From assembly GCA_009699615.1 (NCBI GenBank), contig WLNV01000124.1, positions 1 to 5,460 of the forward strand: a stretch of 5,460 bases of DNA. The letters run 5' to 3'. The translations under genes were made by a program, and so were the position numbers. This document shows, piece after piece, positions 1-4,614 of the stretch. This DNA is from Actinomycetota bacterium. Lineage in GTDB: Bacteria > Actinomycetota > Thermoleophilia > Solirubrobacterales > Solirubrobacteraceae. Every line of letters starts with the position of its first letter. Positions within the stretch are counted from its first letter, which is position 1. Below the pieces are notes generated by a model. It saw only the letters and a list, made by a program, of their open reading frames with translations, ran no database searches and was not told the origin of the DNA.

Positions 1-388
1 AAAGCGCGCTTACTTCTTCTGCTTCGTCCTTGACCTGGAACGAAGAGCCGCAGCCGCAGGCAGCGACTACGTTTGGGTTGTTGACCTGGAAGCCGGCGCC
101 CTGAAGCGATTCGACGAAGTCGATCTCGGATCCGTCAACGTAGGCGAGGTGCTGCGGATCAACGAGCAGCTTTAGACCGTGATCCTCAAAGACGACGTCG
201 CTCTCGCGCTGCTCGTCGAATGCAAGCTGGTACTGGAAGCCTGAGCAGCCGCCACCCTTCACACCGACGCGGAGGCCGGCAACGGCGACGTCTGCGCCCT
301 GCGCGTCGAGATACTCGCGCGCCTTGGTCGCACCGACCTCACTGAGGACGATCCCTTTGGCCTTGAATGTGACTTCGGTCATTGTCAT
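1..388 (-). CDS. erpA: A-type iron-sulfur carrier/insertion protein (ErpA/IscA/HesB family), 3' end cut by window edge
   Basis: This is an A-type carrier that accepts iron-sulfur clusters from the assembly scaffold and delivers them to apoproteins in the cytoplasm. I translated it from the minus strand starting at the ATG at 388; a second in-frame ATG at 382 gives MTEV instead of MTMTEV. 129 residues are visible. The family's three cluster-binding cysteines are present: Cys48 in GGGCSGFQY, and Cys111 and Cys113 in ACGCGSSF. The conserved VDP, Y-x-DG and NPN segments lie between them. After CGCGSSF, where ErpA normally ends within a few residues, there is a further acidic tail (QVKDEAEEVSAL) that runs off the window, so the stop is not seen. 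No clear Shine-Dalgarno sequence precedes either ATG. The gene is divergent from a BolA/CGFS-glutaredoxin pair, which fits an iron-sulfur role. The family is certain; erpA rather than iscA or sufA is an inference from the isolated context. Confidence 0.9.
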   Translation of the reverse strand, partial: MTMTEVTFKAKGIVLSEVGATKAREYLDAQGADVAVAGLRVGVKGGGCSGFQYQLAFDEQRESDVVFEDHGLKLLVDPQHLAYVDGSEIDFVESLQGAGFQVNNPNVVAACGCGSSFQVKDEAEEVSAL

Positions 389-398
389 CGCTTCACGA

Positions 399-404
399 AG
401 TATA
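399..404 (-). promoter_or_regulatory. Candidate -10 element of the A-type carrier gene
   Basis: TATACT (minus strand, 404 to 399) differs from the TATAAT consensus at one base and lies 10 bases before the ATG at 388. Transcription would start about 4-5 bases before that ATG, giving a nearly leaderless mRNA, which fits the missing Shine-Dalgarno sequence. No good -35 hexamer is visible at the right spacing. The same TATA core reads TATAGC on the plus strand (401-406) and could fire toward bolA. Confidence 0.45.
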
Positions 405-413
405 GCGGTGCTC

Positions 414-419
414 TACCCT
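414..419 (+). promoter_or_regulatory. Candidate -10 element (TANNNT) of the bolA-grx transcript
   Basis: TACCCT fits the actinobacterial TANNNT -10 pattern and ends 8 bases before the ATG at 428. A start about 6 bases downstream would give an almost leaderless bolA mRNA. There is no Shine-Dalgarno sequence in CTCTTTTG just before the ATG. The alternative plus-strand box is TATAGC at 401-406, giving a leader of about 15 bases. The whole divergent spacer is only 39 bases (389-427), so any promoter here overlaps that of the divergent gene. Confidence 0.35.
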
Positions 420-427
420 CTCTTTTG

Positions 428-652
428 ATGCCAACTGCGAGCGAAGTCAAAGAACGAATCGAGATCGGTATCCCCGGCTCGGACGCCGAGGTAACAAGCG
501 ACGACAATGTGCACTTCAGTGCGCGCGTCGTAGCCAGCGACTTTGCTGGTCTAAGCCTCGTCGAACAACATCGCCTTGTTTACGCGATCTTTGGCGAAGG
601 TGAGCTCGGCGGCAGCATCCATGCCCTAGCCTTGACGACGGAGACCCGATGA
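428..652 (+). CDS. bolA: BolA family protein
   Basis: This is a small BolA/IbaG-type protein of 74 residues. The family partners monothiol CGFS glutaredoxins, and the heterodimer holds or passes on a [2Fe-2S] cluster in the cytoplasm. The fold is visible: an N-terminal helix (about 4-13), then DDNVHFSARV with His29, where the family has its variable His/Cys ligand. QHRLVYAIF (47-55) is the second helix, and IHALALTT (64-71) contains the invariant His65. The length is close to that of short BolA proteins (75-105 aa). I prefer the ATG at 428 over the in-frame TTG at 425. No Shine-Dalgarno sequence is present, so the mRNA is probably nearly leaderless. The stop overlaps the next start as ATGA (649-652), so bolA and the glutaredoxin are translationally coupled, which suits two proteins that form a complex. 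Confidence 0.9.
   Translation: MPTASEVKERIEIGIPGSDAEVTSDDNVHFSARVVASDFAGLSLVEQHRLVYAIFGEGELGGSIHALALTTETR
640..643 (+). promoter_or_regulatory. Shine-Dalgarno site of the CGFS glutaredoxin gene
   Basis: GGAG lies 5 bases before the ATG at 649, inside the end of bolA. It supports this start and shows that this internal operon gene uses a classical ribosome binding site, unlike the first genes of the transcripts in this window. Confidence 0.6.
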
Positions 653-1056
653 CCGATCAGCCTGAAAATCCACTTCGCGACGCACTCGCCGACGCGATCT
701 CTTCAAACGAAGTGATCCTCTTCATGAAGGGAACGCCGGAACAGCCGATGTGCGGCTTCTCCGCGCGGACCTGCGCGGCGCTTACGGCGACCGAGACTGA
801 GTTCGCTTCCGTCGACGTATTGGCAGACCCTCGCATCCGTCAGGAACTCTCTTCGCTCTCAAACTGGCCGACGATCCCGCAGCTCTTCGTCAAGGGCGAG
901 CTGGTCGGCGGCGCTGACATCGTCGGTCAGATGTACGAGAGCGGCGAACTTGCCGCAGTTCTTGGCGCTCCGGCAACTGCGGGCGATGAACCGCTGCCGG
1001 AGACGGCAGCCCCCGGCTCCGCTCCGCCGCTGCAGATCGAAAACCGCCTCAGCTAG
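649..1056 (+). CDS. grxD: Monothiol CGFS glutaredoxin (Grx4/GrxD type)
   Basis: This is a monothiol glutaredoxin of 135 residues. CGFS glutaredoxins bind a bridging [2Fe-2S] cluster with two glutathione molecules, as homodimers or as BolA heterodimers, and pass it to acceptor proteins. Seen in sequence: VILFMKGTP (22-30) with Lys27, the active-site C35-G-F-S38, WPTIPQLF (73-80) with the cis-proline Pro77, and GGADIV (87-92), which lines the glutathione site. Residues 1-108 cover the usual domain (E. coli Grx4 is 115 aa). The last ~27 residues are a Pro/Ala-rich, probably disordered tail not usual in the family. There is an additional Cys at position 42, four residues after the motif. The start overlaps the bolA stop and has a good Shine-Dalgarno site. 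Finding a glutathione-using family in a probable actinobacterium is unusual, because many of them use mycothiol. Confidence 0.93.
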   Translation: MTDQPENPLRDALADAISSNEVILFMKGTPEQPMCGFSARTCAALTATETEFASVDVLADPRIRQELSSLSNWPTIPQLFVKGELVGGADIVGQMYESGELAAVLGAPATAGDEPLPETAAPGSAPPLQIENRLS

Positions 1057-1061
1057 TCGCG

Positions 1062-2528
1062 TTGACTTCAACCGCAATCGTCGACGACGTCGGCAACCCA
1101 CACCACGTCCGCCGTTGGTACGTACTCGCGGTCGTCGGTGTCGCGCAGCTAATGGTCGTGCTCGACGCGACGATCGTCAACATCGCACTCCCGTCTGCGC
1201 AGGCCGACCTCGGCTTCTCAAACGGCTCGCGCCAGTGGGTCATAACGGCCTACGCACTGGCATTCGGCGGACTGCTGTTGCTCGGCGGCAGACTGTCAGA
1301 CCTGTTCGGCCGCAAGTGGACGTTCATCGCCGGACTGATCGGCTTCTCGATTGCGTCGGCAATCGGCGGCAGCGCACAGAGCTTTGAGGTACTCGTTCTC
1401 GCGCGTGCGCTTCAGGGCGCGTTCGGAGCGATTCTTGCGCCGGCAGCACTCTCAATCCTGACAACAACATTTAGCGACCCCGACGAACGCGGAAAGGCGT
1501 TTGCGATCTTCGGCGCGATCAGCGGCGGCGGCGCGGCGATCGGATTGCTACTCGGCGGCATCCTGACCGAGTACCTCTCGTGGCGCTGGTGCCTTTACGT
1601 AAACCTCTTCTTCGCGATCCCGACAGCGATCGTTGCGCTCGGGCTGATCAAGAACGTTGCGTCGGCCGCGCACGCCGGGCTCGACATTCCCGGAACAATT
1701 CTGGGCTGCGGCGGCCTGCTGCTGCTCGTCTTTGGCTTCTCGAAGGCCGAGACGGCCGGCTGGGGCGCTCCGGTCACGCTAGCGATGCTCGGTGGGGCCG
1801 TCTTGCTCCTGATCCTCTTCTTCCTCTGGCTGCGCCACGCCGCTCACCCCTTGCTTCCCCTGCGAATTGTCGAGGACCGGAACCGCGGCGGCTCCTTCCT
1901 GACGATCCTGATCGCCGGCCTCGGGATCTTCGGCGTCTTCCTCTTCCTCACCTACTTCATGCAGCAGAACCTCGGCTTCAGTCCGATCCAAACCGGCTTC
2001 GCCTTCCTGCCGATGGTCTTCTGCATCGTCGGAGCTTCGCTCACTGCTCAGACCAGGATCCTGCCCCGCACCGGCCCCAGGCCGCTCGTCGTGGCGGGGA
2101 TGCTCCTCGCCGCCGCCGGGATGATCTACCTCGCCCAGCTCGACCCCAGCTCGACCTACCTGCCCAGCGTCCTCCCCGCTCTGCTGTTGCTCGGCACAGG
2201 CTTCGGCAGTATCTTCGCGACCGCGATCAACACTGCCACGCTCGGCGTCATTCCCGAGGATGCCGGCGTCGCCTCGGCGCTCGTCAGCACCTGCCAGCAG
2301 GTCGGCGGAGCCGCCGGTACCGCTCTGCTCAGTTCGCTGGCCGCTACCGCTACCGCCAGCTTCCTCGTCGGTGAGGCCGCTTCGCCGACGCTCTCCGCTG
2401 AGGCTGCGATCCACGGCTACACGGTCGCTTTCTGGGCTTCCGCCGCGATCTTCGTGAGCGGCGCCATCTTCGGGCGCTTGCTGCTGCGCGGCGGCCCCAA
2501 CCTGACTCTCGCCGACAGCGCTACGTAA
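1062..2528 (+). CDS. DHA2-family MFS multidrug efflux transporter (EmrB/QacA type)
   Basis: This inner-membrane proton antiporter of the 14-helix DHA2 family has 488 residues, a normal length. Family signatures are clear. Motif D1 LDATIVNIALP (34-44) lies in helix 1, motif A GGRLSDLFGRKW (75-86) in the loop between helices 2 and 3, and the RALQGAFGA region (115-123) matches motif B. Motif C (about 153-167) reads GGGAAIGLLLGG, with Ala where many antiporters have Pro. EYLSWRW (170-176) follows. Substrate cannot be read from sequence; drugs, dyes or fatty acids are all possible. The start is TTG at 1062: no better in-frame start occurs before helix 1, and no Shine-Dalgarno sequence is seen. It begins 5 bases after the glutaredoxin stop and probably shares that transcript. 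Codon usage changes along the gene: GCA for Ala is frequent only up to about 1460, and Pro CCC becomes dominant after about 1800. The 3' end meets a convergent GST-like gene head-on. Confidence 0.9.
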   Translation: MTSTAIVDDVGNPHHVRRWYVLAVVGVAQLMVVLDATIVNIALPSAQADLGFSNGSRQWVITAYALAFGGLLLLGGRLSDLFGRKWTFIAGLIGFSIASAIGGSAQSFEVLVLARALQGAFGAILAPAALSILTTTFSDPDERGKAFAIFGAISGGGAAIGLLLGGILTEYLSWRWCLYVNLFFAIPTAIVALGLIKNVASAAHAGLDIPGTILGCGGLLLLVFGFSKAETAGWGAPVTLAMLGGAVLLLILFFLWLRHAAHPLLPLRIVEDRNRGGSFLTILIAGLGIFGVFLFLTYFMQQNLGFSPIQTGFAFLPMVFCIVGASLTAQTRILPRTGPRPLVVAGMLLAAAGMIYLAQLDPSSTYLPSVLPALLLLGTGFGSIFATAINTATLGVIPEDAGVASALVSTCQQVGGAAGTALLSSLAATATASFLVGEAASPTLSAEAAIHGYTVAFWASAAIFVSGAIFGRLLLRGGPNLTLADSAT

Positions 2529-2753
2529 GTGTTCGAGGATCCTGCGTGAGTCGCAGATCGCGTCGCCCTCTTCGGTGATCAGCAGCGGCACGACGGTCTG
2601 ACCACTGAGCGCCTCGACTTCGCTGCGCTGGCGCTTGCGCCACGGCACGCGAAGCTGCTCATTCTCGATCCCAAGCGCCTCCAGCTCGCGCGCGACGCGG
2701 CCGCAAGCGCAGAGGTGGTTCGTTGGAGCCGGGCAGCGGTAGAGCGTGACCAC
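1779..2753 (-). CDS. Glutaredoxin/GST N-terminal-domain-like protein; frame runs on antisense through the MFS gene
   Basis: The first ~77 residues (2753 to about 2523) form a thioredoxin-fold domain like the N-terminal domain of glutathione S-transferases and short stand-alone glutaredoxin-like proteins. It begins VVTLYRCPAP with Cys7, followed by C15-x-C17. The cis-proline is in TVVPLL (Pro56), and CDSRRILEHL (67-76) matches the GST segment that contacts the glutathione gamma-glutamyl group. The likely role is a small thiol protein; the substrate is unknown. The start is GTG at 2753, preceded by a TANNNT box 6 bases upstream. The recognisable domain ends at the MFS stop codon. Beyond it the frame stays open to a stop at 1779, in codon-for-codon register antisense to MFS, giving ~248 Glu/Gly/Arg-rich residues with the look of a non-coding antisense frame. 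The natural protein probably ended near 2520: a TAG lies out of frame at 2524-2522. I trust the N-terminal domain, not the tail. Confidence 0.6.
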   Translation of the reverse strand: MVTLYRCPAPTNHLCACGRVARELEALGIENEQLRVPWRKRQRSEVEALSGQTVVPLLITEEGDAICDSRRILEHLRSAVGESQVGAAAQQQAPEDGAAHEDRGGSPESDRVAVDRSLSGERRRSGLTDEEAGGSGSGQRTEQSGTGGSADLLAGADERRGDAGILGNDAERGSVDRGREDTAEACAEQQQSGEDAGQVGRAGVELGEVDHPGGGEEHPRHDERPGAGAGQDPGLSSERSSDDAEDHRQEGEAGLDRTEAEVLLHEVGEEEEDAEDPEAGDQDRQEGAAAVPVLDNSQGKQGVSGVAQPEEEEDQEQDGPTEHR

Positions 2754-2759
2754 AGGTCG

Positions 2760-2765
2760 AGAGTA
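2760..2765 (-). promoter_or_regulatory. Leaderless-type -10 box of the GST-like gene
   Basis: TACTCT on the minus strand fits TANNNT and is followed by exactly 6 bases (CGACCT) before the GTG at 2753. This is the geometry expected for a transcript starting at the start codon. No Shine-Dalgarno sequence or convincing -35 hexamer is present. Confidence 0.4.
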
Positions 2766-2790
2766 ACGGGCGTTTCAATGGGCGTTGTAA

Positions 2791-2796
2791 TAGGGT
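2791..2796 (+). promoter_or_regulatory. Leaderless-type -10 box of the degV-family gene
   Basis: TAGGGT fits TANNNT and is followed by exactly 6 bases (CGCCAA) before the ATG at 2803, so transcription could start at the A of the start codon. An alternative reading is that AGGG (2792-2795, 7 bases before the ATG) is a weak Shine-Dalgarno site, with TGTAAT (2786-2791) as the -10 box. Confidence 0.4.
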
Positions 2797-2802
2797 CGCC
2801 AA

Positions 2803-3666
2803 ATGCCAGTTGCCGTAGTCACCGACTCGACCCACTACCTGCCGCCGGAGCTGATCGCCGAGTACGGCATCCATCAGGTCAGCCTCTATGTCAATGACGG
2901 CGGCACGCTGACGCGTGAAGCCGACATGCCGAACTTTCACGCCTTTTACGAAGACCTGCGCACGCGCAGCGATCTTCCGACCACATCGCAGCCTTCGCCC
3001 GGTGATTTCATCGCCGTCTACGAGCCGCTAATAGAACAGGGCTACGACATCGTCTCGGTCCACCTCGGGGCCGGGATCTCAGGAACCTGCGACAGCGCTC
3101 GCCAAGCGGCCGCCGATCTAACCGGCGACGGTTCGCAGCGAACGATCGAAGTTGTTGACTCGCGCAGCGCAGCAGGTGGCCTCGCGCTGATCGTTCTGGC
3201 CGCTGCCAGCGCGGCCCGAGGCGGCCGCGACGTCGAAGCCGTCAAAGCGCGCGCACTCGCGGCCGTCGACGACGTAAAGATCTGGTTCTCGGTCGACACG
3301 CTTGAGTACCTCCGCCGCGGCGGCCGAATCGGAGCAGCCCAGGCCTGGCTTGGTAGCGCACTGAAGATCAAGCCGATCCTGAGCTTCGACGAGGTGATCA
3401 CGCCGGTCGAGCGGGTCCGCACAAACCGCCGAGCCTTCGAACGGATGGTTGAGCTACTAGAGGAGCGCAAGGAGGCAGGAGCGTCGGCCTGGGTCGTTCA
3501 GTACGTCGAAGTTCCGGAACTTGCCGAGCAGATGGTCGAGCGCGGCCGCGAGATCTTCGGCACTGATCCGGTCTTCTGCACCGAGATTGGCCCGGTAATC
3601 GGCACCCATGCCGGTCCGGGAGTGCTTGGCGTGTCGGGAATCAATCCCGACCTGCTCGAGCCGTAA
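2803..3666 (+). CDS. DegV family fatty-acid-binding protein
   Basis: This is a cytoplasmic two-domain DegV (FakB-like) protein of 287 residues, the usual family length. Family members bind a fatty acid in a cleft; in some bacteria FakB presents it to the kinase FakA for phosphorylation. Seen in sequence: VTDST (6-10) at the N terminus, TTSQPSPGDF (60-69), whose Thr-Ser pair contacts the carboxylate in solved structures, GAGISGTCDSAR (89-100), VVDSRSAAGG (117-126), TLEYLRRGGRIG (166-177) and GPVIGTHAGPGVLGV (263-277). All key family motifs are intact. The start is ATG at 2803, with a TANNNT box 6 bases upstream. It is divergent from the GST-like gene over 49 bases and convergent with the DUF3618-type gene, whose stop is only 7 bases away, so it looks monocistronic. 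No FakA-like kinase is in the window. The lipid specificity is unknown. Confidence 0.93.
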   Translation: MPVAVVTDSTHYLPPELIAEYGIHQVSLYVNDGGTLTREADMPNFHAFYEDLRTRSDLPTTSQPSPGDFIAVYEPLIEQGYDIVSVHLGAGISGTCDSARQAAADLTGDGSQRTIEVVDSRSAAGGLALIVLAAASAARGGRDVEAVKARALAAVDDVKIWFSVDTLEYLRRGGRIGAAQAWLGSALKIKPILSFDEVITPVERVRTNRRAFERMVELLEERKEAGASAWVVQYVEVPELAEQMVERGREIFGTDPVFCTEIGPVIGTHAGPGVLGVSGINPDLLEP

Positions 3667-3689
3667 GCCGCGTTCAGCGGCGCTTGCGG
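3661..3689. terminator. Hairpin between convergent genes, possible U-less bidirectional terminator
   Basis: CCGTAAGC (3661-3668) can pair with GCTTGCGG (3682-3689), 8 pairs with one G-U wobble in plus-strand RNA. An alternative stem GCCGC/GCGGC (3667-3671/3677-3681) has a 5-base loop. It sits on the degV stop codon (3664-3666), the 7-base spacer and the end of the DUF3618-type gene (stop at 3674-3676). No U-tract follows on either strand, so the terminator role is only inferred from its position. Confidence 0.3.
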
Positions 3690-3895
3690 CCGATCAGCGC
3701 CGCGATGCCGCCGCCGATCACAAATCCTGCAACGGCTGCCCCGACAAGCACCTTCGGACGATGGCGATTGACCTGGGTGCGCCAGTCGGCAACGGCGACA
3801 ACCTCGCCGCGCAGCTCGGTCAACGACTGGGCGAGATCGGTCTGACGCTGAGCGATCGAGGCGCGCAGCTGATCCGGCGTCCGTGCAGGGCTCAC
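3674..3895 (-). CDS. DUF3618-type small anchored membrane protein
   Basis: This 73-residue protein has an N-terminal helical region of the DUF3618 kind: RTPDQLRASIAQRQTDLAQS (5-24), then a further amphipathic stretch to about residue 40. A single membrane helix follows at about 48-68 (VLVGAAVAGFVIGGGIAALI), ending in the basic tail GRKRR. The function of the family is unknown; in Actinobacteria it is commonly found beside holin-X/DUF1469 proteins, as here. The start is GTG at 3895, which overlaps the upstream gene's TGA as GTGA, so translation is coupled. It is the last gene of the minus-strand membrane cassette and ends 7 bases from the convergent degV-family gene. Its C-terminal anchor resembles that of the 83 aa protein two genes upstream. 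The family assignment is from pattern recognition. Confidence 0.8.
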   Translation of the reverse strand: MSPARTPDQLRASIAQRQTDLAQSLTELRGEVVAVADWRTQVNRHRPKVLVGAAVAGFVIGGGIAALIGRKRR

Positions 3896-4359
3896 GAGCG
3901 ATCCTCTTCAGGCAGCACGACAGCTTCGCGAACCTGCTCGCTCATCAGCCGCGCCTCTTCGCTGATCGTCTCCTGCGTTTGACGGACTGCCGCTATCGCC
4001 TGATCGGGAATCGGCACCTTGGCCTTCTTCAGCAGCTTGGCTGCGACCAGCGCAGAAACGATCGCGCAGACGATCAAGAGGAACGCGATCAGGAAGAAGC
4101 CCCAGAAGAACGTCTGCCCTGGGAACAGCAGGTACCAGGCGAGCCAGCTGGCTCCTTCGATGATCAGCAGCAGCGCGCCGATCAGGAATACCCCGGCAGC
4201 GACGCCGATCACGGTGCCTCGACCGAAGACTGCGGCCTTCTGCTGCAGCTCGACCTTGGCCAGGTCGACCTGATCCTGCACGAGACCGCGCGTGTCAGCG
4301 GTAACCCGCTGAATCGCTGCAGCCAGAGCGCTCTCGTTCGGGCCTGGCGCGTTCGACAT
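3892..4359 (-). CDS. Holin-X type (phage holin family, DUF1469) membrane protein
   Basis: This 155-residue protein resembles the putative Actinobacterial Holin-X/DUF1469 group. It has an N-terminal amphipathic helix containing QDQVDLAKVELQQKA (28-42), typical of the family, then two membrane helices at about 48-74 and 82-109 separated by a short WYLLFPGQ turn. A cytoplasmic Lys-rich junction KLLKKAK (108-114) leads to a charged C-terminal helix ending in an acidic tail. Despite the family name, nothing here indicates a phage: no endolysin or other phage gene is near, and the context is a chromosomal membrane operon. Its role is unknown; an envelope-organising or stress role is only a guess. 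It starts 3 bases after the TAA of the 83 aa gene, and its TGA overlaps the GTG start of the DUF3618-type gene. Confidence 0.8.
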   Translation of the reverse strand: MSNAPGPNESALAAAIQRVTADTRGLVQDQVDLAKVELQQKAAVFGRGTVIGVAAGVFLIGALLLIIEGASWLAWYLLFPGQTFFWGFFLIAFLLIVCAIVSALVAAKLLKKAKVPIPDQAIAAVRQTQETISEEARLMSEQVREAVVLPEEDRS

Positions 4360-4362
4360 TGG

Positions 4363-4614
4363 TTAGCGGCCTCTCATCCGGCCAAGAATCTGAGCCGCTA
4401 CGAAACCGCCCGCTGCAGCGACGCCTATCAAGATTTCAGGGCGCTGCTCCAGCAACGGCCGTTCGAGCTGCGGTGGCTCGTAGGCGGGAGGCGTGAATTG
4501 CTGCGCGGCGGCTGGCGGCGTGGCTGGCGTAGCGGCGGCACTCTGCGCAGGTGCGGGCTGTCCGGGCTCACGTGGGCCAGGAACTACGGGCGGCTGAGTT
4601 GGGTCGCTGCTCAC
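4363..4614 (-). CDS. Pro/Ala-rich small protein with C-terminal membrane anchor
   Basis: No named family is recognised for this 83-residue protein. Residues 1-58 are rich in Pro, Ala and Gln and should be disordered. Residues about 60-78 form one membrane helix (ILIGVAAAGGFVAAQIL), followed by the basic end GRMRGR. The end of the protein, from RPEILIGVAAAGGFV, closely resembles RPKVLVGAAVAGFVI in the DUF3618-type protein encoded in the same operon. It may therefore be a divergent DUF3618 relative that keeps the anchor and has replaced the helical part with a disordered one. The start is GTG at 4614, overlapping the TGA of the upstream microprotein as GTGA. The next gene begins 3 bases after its TAA. 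That it is a real gene rests on the coupled overlaps and the membrane/basic end. Confidence 0.72.
   Translation of the reverse strand: MSSDPTQPPVVPGPREPGQPAPAQSAAATPATPPAAAQQFTPPAYEPPQLERPLLEQRPEILIGVAAAGGFVAAQILGRMRGR

Noticed and set aside
1..30. TAA near the left edge as the end of the A-type carrier gene
   Set aside because: The TAA at 12-10 on the minus strand is out of frame. The frame through CGCGSSF reads GTA AGC GCG CTT and continues off the window.
382..387. TTGTCA as a -35 element for bolA
   Set aside because: It matches TTGACA at five of six bases, but only 13 bases separate it from TATAGC, too short for a normal spacer.
950..1387. 145-codon plus-strand frame across the glutaredoxin/MFS junction
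   Set aside because: It is an Arg-rich out-of-frame shadow that overlaps two well-supported genes.
2343..2357. Short CCGCTA-type tandem repeat
   Set aside because: It is just Ala-Thr codon repetition within the MFS coding sequence.
1580..2374. 264-codon plus-strand frame inside the MFS gene
   Set aside because: It is an Arg/Pro-rich shifted-frame shadow typical of GC-rich DNA, and the MFS frame has all family motifs.
2659..2940. 93-codon minus-strand frame over the spacer and the degV start
   Set aside because: It overlaps both the GST-like gene and the degV-family gene out of frame and shows no domain.
3042..3470. 142-codon minus-strand frame inside the degV-family gene
   Set aside because: It is a Ser/Arg/Ala-rich antisense shadow; the degV frame is fully conserved.
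3892..4359. Prophage lysis module suggested by the holin-like gene
   Set aside because: No endolysin, integrase, attachment repeats or structural phage genes are near. This holin-X/DUF1469 type is a common chromosomal membrane protein in Actinobacteria.
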